Assembly (NCBI GenBank): GCA_031292625.1
Contig: JARLGU010000011.1
Location: 124,001 to 188,000 of the forward strand
DNA from: Capsulimonadaceae bacterium
Lineage (GTDB): Bacteria; Armatimonadota; Armatimonadia; Armatimonadales; Capsulimonadaceae
DNA length: 64,000 bases
Direction of reading: 5' to 3'
Part shown: one piece after another, positions 33,997 to 43,705 of the stretch
Position numbering within the stretch: position 1 is the first letter of the stretch
How the letters are laid out: every line of letters starts with the position of its first letter
The notes under the pieces: model-generated
Told to the model about the DNA's origin: nothing
What the model saw: only the letters and a program-made list of their open reading frames with translations
Databases searched by the model: none
Made by a program: the position numbers and the translations under genes

Positions 33997-34902
33997 ATGT
34001 TAACTCGTAGGACAAAGACTGATTGCCGCGAAGCTTTTACACTTATTGAGCTTCTCGTCGTTATCGCAATTATTGCTATTTTGGCGGCAATACTATTTCC
34101 CGTGTTCGCGACGGCTCGCGAAAAGGCGCGCGCAACTGCGTGCCTTTCAAACCTCAAGCAAATCGGTCTCGCATATGCCCAATATGAGCAGGACTACGAC
34201 GAGACGGTTCCTTGCGGGCGTAACGGTTACGGAACCGGCAACGGTTGGGCATCCATGGTCTTCCCATACGTTAAGAGCAAGGCAGCCTTCTTATGTCCGG
34301 ACGATGTCGGCCCCGGCGACTTTATCTCATACGCCGTGAACTCGAATGCTGTTGGCTATAACGCTTCCTTACAGGTGATACCAAGCGTCGTCTCACAGTA
34401 TACGTCGCCCTCAAAGACGGTGCTCTTGTTTGAAGTCAAGAACTGCTCAGGTCTGATCGACCTGACGCTGCCCCCAGGAGCAGCAAACTCAGACATGACG
34501 TCCTCGCCTGCCGGAAGCGGCGAAGAAGGACAAGGAATTCTCAATGGCGCTAATGGTTGCGCAACCCTTGCCGCGTGTACGACAAGCACTCTGAAATACA
34601 ATACGGGTTTAATGAACAATGCGTGCCTGGCTGGAACCCAGCTGTCCAGTTGCGATACAAACCCAGCGCACTGTGCGGTTGGAACGTCGTTCTTCCTGGA
34701 CTCCGCGCTGGGCGTTCACAACAATGGATCCAATTTCCTGATGGCCGATAATCACGTTAAGTGGCTCATGCCTGGAAATGTCTCGGCCGGCGCCGACGTT
34801 GGCACCCACACTGGAACGTGTCCTACCCTCGCAGGTCTACGCGCGCAGCTTGCCGATTGCACAAATCCGGCGCCGATCGCTGCCACTTTCGCCGTCCACT
34901 AA
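33997..34902 (+). CDS. DUF1559 pseudopilin-type protein, H-X9-DN variant
   Basis: The 301-residue protein has a longer leader ([13 protein letters not shown]) before [20 protein letters not shown], then a DUF1559 body rich in Cys, Gly and Ser. Its C-terminal signature reads [17 protein letters not shown], with Asn in place of the usual Gly of the H-X9-DG motif. GGAG precedes the ATG. It lies between the LacI gene and a very large glycosidase, repeating the order of module 1. Confidence 0.94.
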   Translation: MLTRRTKTDCREAFTLIELLVVIAIIAILAAILFPVFATAREKARATACLSNLKQIGLAYAQYEQDYDETVPCGRNGYGTGNGWASMVFPYVKSKAAFLCPDDVGPGDFISYAVNSNAVGYNASLQVIPSVVSQYTSPSKTVLLFEVKNCSGLIDLTLPPGAANSDMTSSPAGSGEEGQGILNGANGCATLAACTTSTLKYNTGLMNNACLAGTQLSSCDTNPAHCAVGTSFFLDSALGVHNNGSNFLMADNHVKWLMPGNVSAGADVGTHTGTCPTLAGLRAQLADCTNPAPIAATFAVH

Positions 34903-34932
34903 GATTTCGCGCGCCTTGCCAGAAGTAATGCC

Positions 34933-37900
34933 ATGACCATTAAAATATCTCGATCCACAGTCGTTCTACTGTTGCTTAGCCTCGCGACGCCTTTCGCCTG
35001 CGCTCAGCAACCTCCTGCCGAGTTGCTAACCAATCCCGGGTTCGACGCGCCTTTCATACCCGTTCATCCGTCAACCGGCAAGTCGCAAATCACCGGTTCC
35101 GTTGCGCATGGTTGGTCGGACAATTCCGCGTGGGCGGATGTGACGATCACGTACTCTCAGGCGAGCGAGGGCGTTCACGGAGGATCGACGGCGCAGGCCG
35201 TGACCGTTGACGGCGTGCGCGCCGGACAAGTTCAGTTGCGGCAGCAGTTTCCCGTGACCGCCGGCCGGTTGTATTCGTTCTCGATTTGGCTGAAGGGGCA
35301 ATCCGGGAGCCAAGCAACTATCGCGATCCGGCAGCCGATCGCGCCGTGGCGCGCCTACGGCGAACAGCCGGTCATCCTGGATGGTTCCTGGCAGCGCGTT
35401 TCCGTGCAAGGCGCGGCAACCGATACGGGCCGCGCGGACGCCATGATTTACCCTGCAAAGGGATCGACCCTCCTTATCGCGGACGCCTCGGTCAAGGATG
35501 TCACTGATCTCGCGAGCAGTGCGCCTTCCAAACCCGGAACATACGCCGGCATCGATTTTTACGCAGATGACAAACTGCGCGTTCCCCGATACGAGCTCTC
35601 GCGCAACCTCGTTCAAAACCCAGGCTTCGAACAAGGTCTCGCTTATTGGCGAATCGGACCTTTGGGCAGACTCACGGATTCACACATCCCGGATTATTAC
35701 CTTGTCGACGACGCCGTCAGCTTTCGAGGCGGACATTCGCTGAAAATCCAGGGCGAGGCGCATCAAATCCCAACCCACCTCGCGACTTTCGCAATCCCCT
35801 GCGTTGCCGGAGAGACGTACACGCTGAGTTTTTACGCGAAGGCGGACCGCCCTGGCGTCAAGCTAAGTACCCGCGTCACGGCAGCGGCTTGGGGTACGTT
35901 TCCGCTTTCCAAATCCTTTCCGCTAACGACTGAGTGGACTCGCTATTCCGCCGCGTTCACGGCAAGCGACAACTGCGTCTCTCCGGACTTCGGCATCGAT
36001 GGGCCGCCAGCAGACTGTACGGCATGGCTGGACTGCGTTCAGCTCGAACACGGTCCCCTCACGGAATATACCGTAAAGCCGTACAGCCTGCGCCTCGTCA
36101 CGCACGCTCGCGGCAACATCCTACAGCCTGGCGAACCTTCCGCCGCAACGATCGAAGTCTGCGGATCGCCAAGCGCAAAAGGCACGATCGGCGTGAGGGT
36201 CACGGATTTTAATGGCAAGGAACTCAGCAAACAGGATTACCCGTTTGCACTGAATGCGACCGGCCGCGCCAAGATTCCTCAAGCATGGGCGGACAAATTG
36301 GGCACGGGCCTCTATGTTGTTGCGATGAACATCACGACCACGGATGGATTTAGCGATCGCGAGTTTTCCAGGTTCGTCCGCATGCCATTTCTAACAGCGC
36401 CCTACCCCAATCGACAATTCTTCGCCATAGGCGCTTTGGATGCGCGTAGCGGCATGTGGGAGCGCCGCTTTCAGCGGTTTCAGGAGATGGGCATCGGCTC
36501 ATGTATCCACTTTAATCCTCCGCCGCCGGCGTACAAGGCGATTTACGAGGCTGACGGTATCCTGAGCCTCTCATCGATTTTCGACAACGGCGACACTCTC
36601 TGCGGATGGAAACTTCTGACCGACTACCGCCAACACGCATCGCCGGAGGACTTGGCGAAGATCGAGCAAGCGGCCTTTGACAAGGCAAACGCGAATCTCG
36701 ACATCACTTACTGGAAGCTGATCAACGAGCCGGACGTCCATACGCCGGACGCGATGAAGCTCGCTAACGACGTCGATGAGATGAAGGTCTATATTCAAAT
36801 GCTTGCCGCGGCCCGGCGAGGAATTCTTCGCGCAAACCCCAAAGCCATCGTCCTGTCGCCGGATCCCGGGAACATGTCGCCTCAGGGCGGAATCAAGTGG
36901 ATCGAGACGTTTCTAAAGGCTGGCGGCCTGTCCGTCGCCGATCTGATCGCGATCCATCCCTACCGCGCCCGTCCAGAGGACCCAGACCTCGACCGCGACA
37001 TCCCGGCGTTTCTGGCCATGCTGGACGCAAACGGCTATCACGGCGACGTGTGGTTTACCGAAGGCGGCGGCAACTCGAACATGCAGATACCGGCGCTTCA
37101 CCTGGACGTCTACAAAACGCTCGGAGAAGACACCTACCGCGCCGGATCGCTGACCTACGATCTAGGCTGGGCGGAGAAACTCAGCACGGCCTACTGCGAG
37201 CGCCAATGGCTTATCGGGCTAAAATACCATTCCCGCATCAAGCAGTACATCGACTGGTATCTGAGCGGCAATTGCGGCATAGACCAGGACTTAACGCCGG
37301 GCCTGATCGCCTTTGCGCCGAATACGCTCGGACGCCTGCTTGGAGACGCCCGCTACGTACGCGACATTGCCGTGAGCGACGATGTTCGAGCCTACGCGTT
37401 CATTGATGCGATGAACCGGCCAGTTGTCGCGTTGTGGACCTACGATCTGGCGGGCGACCATGGCGAACCGACGGGGCCGACGCTCAATCTCGCCAAACTG
37501 CCGAAAGGCTCCGAGTCCTTCGATATGGTTGGCTCGGCAGTCTCCCTGATGGACGGCAAGCTAACCGTAGGACCGCTTCCCATGTTCGTCCGAGGTCCCG
37601 TTGGGAGTTCCGGAATACTATGCAGCTTAATCGAGAGCGCCCCAGTCGTTGCCGGTAAGAACAGTATGCGAATCTGGCCGGAAGTTTCGTCATTGACGAA
37701 CGGTGCGCTGAAGATGGCAAACCGATCACGCACGCCAATTACCGGCGTCGTCACGGTTGTTCAACCCGGTCGCGCGCCTTTGAAGCAAGCCATTCACCTG
37801 GCCGGCAACAGCGTTCTGAGCATGCCGGTCGCTGTCACAACCGGCAAGCAAGGACTGACAGCCGCATTGACGTACACGGTGGATAACGGCGGCGATACAG

Positions 37901-38592
37901 CGGCTATCAATATTAACGTTCCGGTCTACCCCGTGCACCGGCTCTCCCAGCCAATACAAATCGACGGCGATCTCTCAAAGTGGCCCCTTTCGCAGGGGAT
38001 TCCGATCACGAACCTGTCAATGGACTATTCGCCGCCAGCCGGAATGCAGCCGGTTCCCTATCGAGGCGCCAAGGATCTTTCCGCAATGTTGTGGACCGGA
38101 TGGGACGCCCAAACATTTTACTTGGCGTTGCACGTCGTGGACGACGTCTACCATCCAGCGGATGCCGGAAAGCCCGCCTATACCGGGGACAGCGTGCAGA
38201 TTTACTTCGATTGCTTCGCCGATGCCAGGTCCCGTAAAGAGCTCGGCTTCAACGGCGGCGACGAGAGCTACACGCTCTCATCCGACTTGCAAGCATCGGT
38301 GATCGACCGAACCCTTGCGCCTGACTGGCAGCTTGCATTCGCAAAGACAGGCCCGCTCACGGACGCCAAACTCATCGTCAAGCGAACCGCGGACGGATAC
38401 AACGTCGAGGCGGCGATACCGGCTGGAGACGTCGTGCCCCTGAGTTTGAAGGAAGGAAACGTGTTCGGCTTCGCGGCGCTCGTAAACGATAACGATGGCG
38501 ATTACCGGAAACGCGGCCTCACTCTCACGCCTCAGGGAACCGAGCCGTTCGGCCGTCCCGACCTCTACCCGCTGTTCGTGTTCACGCGATAA
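34933..38592 (+). CDS. Very large secreted multidomain glycosidase
   Basis: The 1219-residue protein has a signal peptide (about residues 8-25). Two CBM4/9-like jelly rolls follow, each opening with NPGF (about residues 34 and 232). A catalytic TIM barrel has YWKLINEPD (acid/base Glu599) and VWFTEGGGNS (nucleophile Glu710), as in clan GH-A families such as GH39 or GH5. The last 200 residues resemble a CBM9-like domain (IQIDGDLSKWP, FYLALHVVDDVY, GDSVQIYFD). The two-Glu layout and tail recall the module 1 enzyme, but most of the sequence differs. It is probably surface-associated and acts on a complex polysaccharide. Confidence 0.85.
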   Translation: MTIKISRSTVVLLLLSLATPFACAQQPPAELLTNPGFDAPFIPVHPSTGKSQITGSVAHGWSDNSAWADVTITYSQASEGVHGGSTAQAVTVDGVRAGQVQLRQQFPVTAGRLYSFSIWLKGQSGSQATIAIRQPIAPWRAYGEQPVILDGSWQRVSVQGAATDTGRADAMIYPAKGSTLLIADASVKDVTDLASSAPSKPGTYAGIDFYADDKLRVPRYELSRNLVQNPGFEQGLAYWRIGPLGRLTDSHIPDYYLVDDAVSFRGGHSLKIQGEAHQIPTHLATFAIPCVAGETYTLSFYAKADRPGVKLSTRVTAAAWGTFPLSKSFPLTTEWTRYSAAFTASDNCVSPDFGIDGPPADCTAWLDCVQLEHGPLTEYTVKPYSLRLVTHARGNILQPGEPSAATIEVCGSPSAKGTIGVRVTDFNGKELSKQDYPFALNATGRAKIPQAWADKLGTGLYVVAMNITTTDGFSDREFSRFVRMPFLTAPYPNRQFFAIGALDARSGMWERRFQRFQEMGIGSCIHFNPPPPAYKAIYEADGILSLSSIFDNGDTLCGWKLLTDYRQHASPEDLAKIEQAAFDKANANLDITYWKLINEPDVHTPDAMKLANDVDEMKVYIQMLAAARRGILRANPKAIVLSPDPGNMSPQGGIKWIETFLKAGGLSVADLIAIHPYRARPEDPDLDRDIPAFLAMLDANGYHGDVWFTEGGGNSNMQIPALHLDVYKTLGEDTYRAGSLTYDLGWAEKLSTAYCERQWLIGLKYHSRIKQYIDWYLSGNCGIDQDLTPGLIAFAPNTLGRLLGDARYVRDIAVSDDVRAYAFIDAMNRPVVALWTYDLAGDHGEPTGPTLNLAKLPKGSESFDMVGSAVSLMDGKLTVGPLPMFVRGPVGSSGILCSLIESAPVVAGKNSMRIWPEVSSLTNGALKMANRSRTPITGVVTVVQPGRAPLKQAIHLAGNSVLSMPVAVTTGKQGLTAALTYTVDNGGDTAAININVPVYPVHRLSQPIQIDGDLSKWPLSQGIPITNLSMDYSPPAGMQPVPYRGAKDLSAMLWTGWDAQTFYLALHVVDDVYHPADAGKPAYTGDSVQIYFDCFADARSRKELGFNGGDESYTLSSDLQASVIDRTLAPDWQLAFAKTGPLTDAKLIVKRTADGYNVEAAIPAGDVVPLSLKEGNVFGFAALVNDNDGDYRKRGLTLTPQGTEPFGRPDLYPLFVFTR

Positions 38593-38696
38593 GCGCAGGG
38601 GATTATCGCTCCGGAAGCGAATCATGATGCGGCGGTGCAATGGCGTGCAGTGCGCGCCTATCCGTTACAATTCAAGATTTGCTTCCGGAGGTCCCT

Positions 38697-40334
38697 TTGA
38701 CAACCCCACAAGAAAAGTATCCGCTCGCGCCCGAATCGTTCCGGCGCGACGGCGTCCCAACCGGAGTCGTCACCCAGCATACTTGGCGCAGCGAGGTTTT
38801 CCCCGGCACGGTCCGCGACTACTGGGTCTACGTTCCCGCCCAATACTCGCCGGACAAACCTGCTTGTGTCATGGTCTTCCAGGATGGCGGCGGCTACGTG
38901 AACGTGGATGGACGCTGGCGCGTCCCGATCGTATTCGACAACCTCATCCACCAGAAGGAAATGCCGGTCACGATCGGCATCTTCATCAATCCCGGAACCG
39001 TTCCTCCCACTTCGGACGGTGGATCTGGACGGCCGAACCGAAGCTTTGAATACGACGCCGTTAGCGGCCGCTATGCTGATTTCCTGGTGAACGAAATCTT
39101 TCCCGAGGTTGCCAAGAGTTACAACCTTTCAACAGATCCCAACGACTACGCCATTTCAGGCGGCAGTTCCGGCGGCATTTGCTCGTTCACGGCCGCCTGG
39201 TTCAGGCCGGATGTCTTCCGCCGCATACTGAGCTTCATCGGCAGCTTCACGAACCTTCGCGGCGGCGACGTCTATGCATCGCGCATTCGCAAAACGGAAG
39301 TCAAACCGATTCGCGTGTTCGTACAGAGCGGCTCGAAGGATATGAACACTTATGCCGGAAGCTGGTACGTCGCCAATCAGCATATGGCATCGTCATTCGA
39401 GTACATGGGCTACGACTACAAAGTCGTTCTGGGCGACGAAGGCCACAATGACATCCAGGGCGCCAGCGTTCTCCCTGACGGCCTTCGCTGGCTATGGCGC
39501 GACTATCCGCAGCCGATCACAGCGCCTGTTCCTCCGCCCAGCCGCGAGTGGGCGACGGAAATCGTGAGCGCAGACTGCGCATGGGAGCGGATCGACGGCT
39601 TTGCGGAGGCGACGTGTGTTACCGCCGGAGCAAACGGCAACGTCTACGCGGCTGACGCGAGCGGGCGCATACGATGGATCGACGCCGCCGGCGCGGCGAC
39701 CCTCTTCGCCACGGCGCGCGGCCCAGTTTACGCGCTCACGCTCGCGCCTAGCGGCCGCCTCTATGCCGCGCTTGAGAGCGAAATCGTCGAATTTGATGAA
39801 GGAGGCCATGCAAACACGATCGTCTCGCCATACACCGCAGGCCATCTGGCGGTAACTCGTGCGGGCAGCGTCTTCTTTACAGACCGCTCAAACCCGTACA
39901 TTTGGCAAAGCGATGGCCACGGCGGCGCACGGCTCATTCACAAAGGGATCGCGAAGCCGTCCGGCATTCGCTTTTCACCCAACGAATCGCTGCTTGCCGT
40001 CGCAGACCGCAACGGACGCTGGGGCTGGTCGTTCCAGGTCCAAGCGGACGGATCGATCGCGCACGGAGAAGCGTTCTACCGGCTGGAAATCTCTGACGAA
40101 ACGTCGGCAACGGCCGCGGCGGGAGTCGTTGTAGACACGAACGGCTCATTCTATTTTGCAACCGATCTCGGCATCCAAGTTTGCGACCTCGAAGGCCGCT
40201 GCGCCTTCATCACGGCAAACCCGCCCGCCGGTCCCGCATCGAGCATCGCATTCGGCGGAAGCGACGGCAGCACGCTGTTCGCATCGAGCGGCGGACGCGT
40301 CTATTCGCGGCGATCGCTGCGAAAAGGGGCGTAG
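38697..40334 (+). CDS. Esterase fused to SMP-30-like propeller
   Basis: Started at the TTG at 38697, which has CCGGAGG upstream, the protein has 545 residues; an ATG 19 codons earlier is less well placed. Residues about 20-280 are an Esterase D/enterochelin-esterase-type alpha/beta hydrolase with ISGGSSGG (nucleophile Ser158) and DEGHND supplying the His. Residues about 285-545 form an SMP-30/gluconolactonase-like propeller. There is no signal peptide, so a cytoplasmic enzyme that de-esterifies imported oligosaccharides and opens a lactone is plausible. It lies about 105 bases after the large glycosidase gene, in the same direction. Confidence 0.85.
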   Translation: MTTPQEKYPLAPESFRRDGVPTGVVTQHTWRSEVFPGTVRDYWVYVPAQYSPDKPACVMVFQDGGGYVNVDGRWRVPIVFDNLIHQKEMPVTIGIFINPGTVPPTSDGGSGRPNRSFEYDAVSGRYADFLVNEIFPEVAKSYNLSTDPNDYAISGGSSGGICSFTAAWFRPDVFRRILSFIGSFTNLRGGDVYASRIRKTEVKPIRVFVQSGSKDMNTYAGSWYVANQHMASSFEYMGYDYKVVLGDEGHNDIQGASVLPDGLRWLWRDYPQPITAPVPPPSREWATEIVSADCAWERIDGFAEATCVTAGANGNVYAADASGRIRWIDAAGAATLFATARGPVYALTLAPSGRLYAALESEIVEFDEGGHANTIVSPYTAGHLAVTRAGSVFFTDRSNPYIWQSDGHGGARLIHKGIAKPSGIRFSPNESLLAVADRNGRWGWSFQVQADGSIAHGEAFYRLEISDETSATAAAGVVVDTNGSFYFATDLGIQVCDLEGRCAFITANPPAGPASSIAFGGSDGSTLFASSGGRVYSRRSLRKGA

Positions 40335-40448
40335 CGGGCGGCAACGGGAAGCGATATGTTCTCCGTCCAGGCGCGTGCGTGCATTGAGTTGTTAGACATT
40401 TCGCAATAAAGCTGTATTGACAACAAGGACACATCCAGCGCAACAGGG

Positions 40449-40537
40449 AATTGCCCCGCGTAGTGCAACGCGGCAAGCAATTTGCCGGTCGCTCTCACCG
40501 GCTTACCCGCCCTGCCACAGGGGCTGGCAATGGGCGG
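40449..40537 (+). promoter_or_regulatory. Structured leader with three consecutive hairpins
   Basis: Three hairpins follow one another before the mannosidase gene. The first is AATTGC plus CCGCG pairing with CGCGG plus GCAATT (40449-40482). The second is GCCGGT/ACCGGC (40484-40502). The third is CCGCCC plus TGCCA pairing with TGGCA plus GGGCGG (40507-40537). No T-run follows, and the ribosome site lies 25 bases further on. This could be a regulatory leader or a relic of palindromic repeats. Confidence 0.45.
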
Positions 40538-40572
40538 CGAGAGGCCGGACACGCTGCGTTCTAGAGGAAGTC

Positions 40573-43500
40573 ATGGATCAACGTATCGTCAATAAGAAGC
40601 TTCAAATTCTCAGCTCAATGGTCACGGAAACTCTCACGGACATCGTGGATTGGCAATCGCGAACCGCCGCCAACACCGCGCCTGGCGAGTACGTCTACGA
40701 CGGCGACTGGGCGGATTCTCCAGTCCCGGCCGCGTTCAAGGCAGGCAAGACGGTCTTTCTGAGAGCCAGTGTCCAGGTGCCCGATACGGCGCCGCTCAAC
40801 AACACGTACCTTGCGTTTCGCATGCAGTCCATGGAAGGAATGCTGTCGATCGACGGCATTCCGTACGCGGGCATCGATGATCCGCACAAGCGCGTCCATG
40901 TTCCGCGTCATGGCAAGTTGGCCATACAGCTCGAATACAGCTCGGTTCCGCACGCCTTGTTCCAACCGGAACTCGCCGACACGCCAGGACTCTTCCAGGG
41001 CGGATCCGTCCGCATCGTCAACCGCGAGGTCGAGGCGCTCGTTTACGACGTCCGTTTCGCGTTCGACACCGCAAACACGATCACCGAACCACGTCGAAAG
41101 CAGCTCCTAAACGACGCCATAGAAGCCGCCCTTCTGGCCGTGGACCTGACGCTTCCACGCGATCGCTTCCTGGCGGAGGTCGCCAACGCACGCAAGCTTT
41201 TCGCGGCGAAGATCGCCGCGATCGCGCCCGATCCGGAGTCGGGCTCCATCTATGCCGTCGGCCACACCCACATTGATACAGCCTGGCTTTGGCCGCTCAA
41301 GGAAACCGTTCGCAAGTGCGGGCGGACGTTCTCGACGGCGTTACGATTGATGGAGACTTATCCCGATTTCCACTTCGCCTGCAGCCAGCCGCAGCTTTAT
41401 CAGTATACAAAGGACTACTACCCGGAGGTTTACGCCCAGATTAAAAAGTGGGTTGCGAAAGGTCAATGGGAAGCGACAGGGGCAATGTGGGTCGAGGCGG
41501 ACTGCAACGCAACGAGCGGAGAATCGCTAATCCGGCAAATGCTGCTCGGGATCGCGTTCTTCAAAGAGGAATTCGGCGCCCGGCCACGCACCTGCTGGCT
41601 GCCCGATGTTTTCGGCTACCCGTCGTCGCTGCCAGAGATCCTGGCGGGCTGCGGGGTTTCGTACTTCTACACTTACAAACTGCACTGGCAGGCAACCAAT
41701 CCGTTTCCCGATCACCTCTTCCATTGGCGGGGCCTCGACGGCTCCGAAGTCCTGGCCGCCGTCATCAACGGACAGGGAGCGTATAACGGCAACCCTACCC
41801 CGAATCAGCTCTATACGAGCTGGCAATGGTATGCCCAAAAGGCTGAGTACCCGGAAGTGCTCTTTCCATACGGCTTTGGCGACGGCGGAGGCGGGGTAAC
41901 CGAGGAGATGATCGAAACGCGCCGCCGGGCCGAGATGCATTTTCCTGGCCTGCCAGCCGTTCGCGAAGGATCCGCCGAGGGATTTTTCGACGATGTCGTT
42001 CGCCGGAACCCTTCGCTCCCGGTATGGGACGGCGAGTTGTACGTCGAGACGCATCGCGGAACCTACACCACACAGTCGGCGCTCAAGAAGGCTAATCGGA
42101 TGAGCGAACTGATGCTTCGCGACGCGGAGATCTGGGGATCGATCGCCCATCTCGCGGGAGAAAAGGTTGATCTCGACGCGCTTCACGCCGCATGGAAGCT
42201 CGTCCTGCTCAGCCAGTTCCACGACATTCTCCCTGGCAGCAGCATCGCCGAGGTCTACGTCGACGCCTTGCGCGACCACAAGACGGTGCAGACCAATCTT
42301 GCACCGCAAATCGAAGCAGCTCTCGCGACGCTGACACCCGCGACGAAGGCCACGAAGGCCGTACGCGTATTCAACTCCCTATCGTGGCCCCGGCGAGACG
42401 CCATGACGGTCAAGATCCCGACCTCCACGAGCGGCGTGGCGCTCGTTGCGTCCGATGGCAAAACATATCCCGCACAGGTTATCGCTCAAGAGGCGGACGG
42501 CGACACGGTCCTGATCGAAGGCGCTGAAATCCCGTCGATTGGACACGCGGATTTCACGATCGCCGATGCGCCGGTCTCAACGCAATCGCCGGTATCCGTC
42601 TCGGCAAGCGCGATTGAGACGCCGTTGCTGCGCATTGCAATCACGCCCGAAGGCGCCATCTCCAGCGTGTACGATAAGCTCCTGCGCCGCGAGGTGATTG
42701 CGAAGGGAGCGATCGGCAACGATCTGCAGCTCCTGCAGGACGGTCCCGAACGCGAAGACGCCTGGAACGTCCACGAGACGATCGACAAGCGGCGCTATCC
42801 GGTCGAAGGCAAAACCACGGTAACCGTCATCGAATCCGGCCCGGTTCGCGGATGCGTCCGTGTCCACAGGAAACACCGCGACAGCGTGATCGAGCAGGAT
42901 ATCGTCGTCACCGCTGGATCGACGCGGATCGATTTCGTCACTCGCGTCGACTGGCAAGAGCGCCAGACGATGCTCAAGGTCGCCTTCCCGGTTGCCATCC
43001 GCAGCGTCCGAGCGACCTACGAAGTGCAGTTCGGCGCTCTCGAGCGGCCAACGCACCAGAATACATCATGGGACAAGCAGAAGTTCGAAGTGCCCGCTCA
43101 GCGATGGGCCGACCTTTCCGAGTCCGGTTACGGCGTTAGCCTGCTGAACGACAGCCGCTACGGATACGACGCCAAGGAAAACGTGCTGCGGCTAACGCTC
43201 CTTCGCAGCACGACGTACCCGGATCCGCAGGCCGACCGAGGCAAGCACGAGTTCACGTACTCCCTGTATCCGCACGCCGGTAACTGGGTGGAGGGCGAAA
43301 CCGTTCGCCGGGCATGGGAGCTGAACGTCCCCACGCGTTCACGCCCACTCGCGAGCGCGGAGACTCCGCGGAGCTTCGTCTCTCTAATCGGCGCGGCGGC
43401 AATCGTCGAGGCCCTCAAGCCCGCCGAGGACGGCCGCGGCCTGATCCTGCGCGTCTACGAGCCCCACGGCGCACGCGGCGAGGTCACGGTGCGTTGCGCG

Positions 43501-43626
43501 AGCGAGCTTAAGCAAGTCGTCGAGTGCAATCTCGTCGAGGAGGACGGCAACGAGATCGCGACAAACGGCAGCGAGTTCAAGTTCGACATTACGCCATTTC
43601 AGATCCGCACGTTTCGACTGCTATAG
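40573..43626 (+). CDS. GH38 alpha-mannosidase
   Basis: The 1017-residue enzyme removes alpha-linked mannose. The zinc-binding motif is GHTHIDTAWLWP (His231, His233, Asp235). The catalytic nucleophile lies in WLPDVFGYPSSLPEIL (Asp345, also a zinc ligand). The middle helical domain contains LVLLSQFHDILPGSSIAEVY, and the C-terminal beta domains show GPVRGCVRVHRKHRDS. Length matches bacterial GH38 enzymes. There is no signal peptide, so it probably trims imported oligosaccharides. The start is the ATG at 40573 with GAGGAA upstream; the open frame before it runs through the structured leader. A strong terminator follows. Confidence 0.95.
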   Translation: MDQRIVNKKLQILSSMVTETLTDIVDWQSRTAANTAPGEYVYDGDWADSPVPAAFKAGKTVFLRASVQVPDTAPLNNTYLAFRMQSMEGMLSIDGIPYAGIDDPHKRVHVPRHGKLAIQLEYSSVPHALFQPELADTPGLFQGGSVRIVNREVEALVYDVRFAFDTANTITEPRRKQLLNDAIEAALLAVDLTLPRDRFLAEVANARKLFAAKIAAIAPDPESGSIYAVGHTHIDTAWLWPLKETVRKCGRTFSTALRLMETYPDFHFACSQPQLYQYTKDYYPEVYAQIKKWVAKGQWEATGAMWVEADCNATSGESLIRQMLLGIAFFKEEFGARPRTCWLPDVFGYPSSLPEILAGCGVSYFYTYKLHWQATNPFPDHLFHWRGLDGSEVLAAVINGQGAYNGNPTPNQLYTSWQWYAQKAEYPEVLFPYGFGDGGGGVTEEMIETRRRAEMHFPGLPAVREGSAEGFFDDVVRRNPSLPVWDGELYVETHRGTYTTQSALKKANRMSELMLRDAEIWGSIAHLAGEKVDLDALHAAWKLVLLSQFHDILPGSSIAEVYVDALRDHKTVQTNLAPQIEAALATLTPATKATKAVRVFNSLSWPRRDAMTVKIPTSTSGVALVASDGKTYPAQVIAQEADGDTVLIEGAEIPSIGHADFTIADAPVSTQSPVSVSASAIETPLLRIAITPEGAISSVYDKLLRREVIAKGAIGNDLQLLQDGPEREDAWNVHETIDKRRYPVEGKTTVTVIESGPVRGCVRVHRKHRDSVIEQDIVVTAGSTRIDFVTRVDWQERQTMLKVAFPVAIRSVRATYEVQFGALERPTHQNTSWDKQKFEVPAQRWADLSESGYGVSLLNDSRYGYDAKENVLRLTLLRSTTYPDPQADRGKHEFTYSLYPHAGNWVEGETVRRAWELNVPTRSRPLASAETPRSFVSLIGAAAIVEALKPAEDGRGLILRVYEPHGARGEVTVRCASELKQVVECNLVEEDGNEIATNGSEFKFDITPFQIRTFRLL

Positions 43627-43649
43627 GCCAGCCGGACAAGTCAAGCAAA

Positions 43650-43683
43650 CGCCCCCGGGGACATCGTATCCGGGGGCGCTCTC
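43650..43683. terminator. Bidirectional terminator between convergent genes
   Basis: GCCCCCGG pairs with CCGGGGGC around an 11-base loop. It lies between the convergent mannosidase and membrane-protein genes. Confidence 0.7.
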
Positions 43684-43705
43684 GTATTCCCGGCTAGCGA
43701 GCCGC

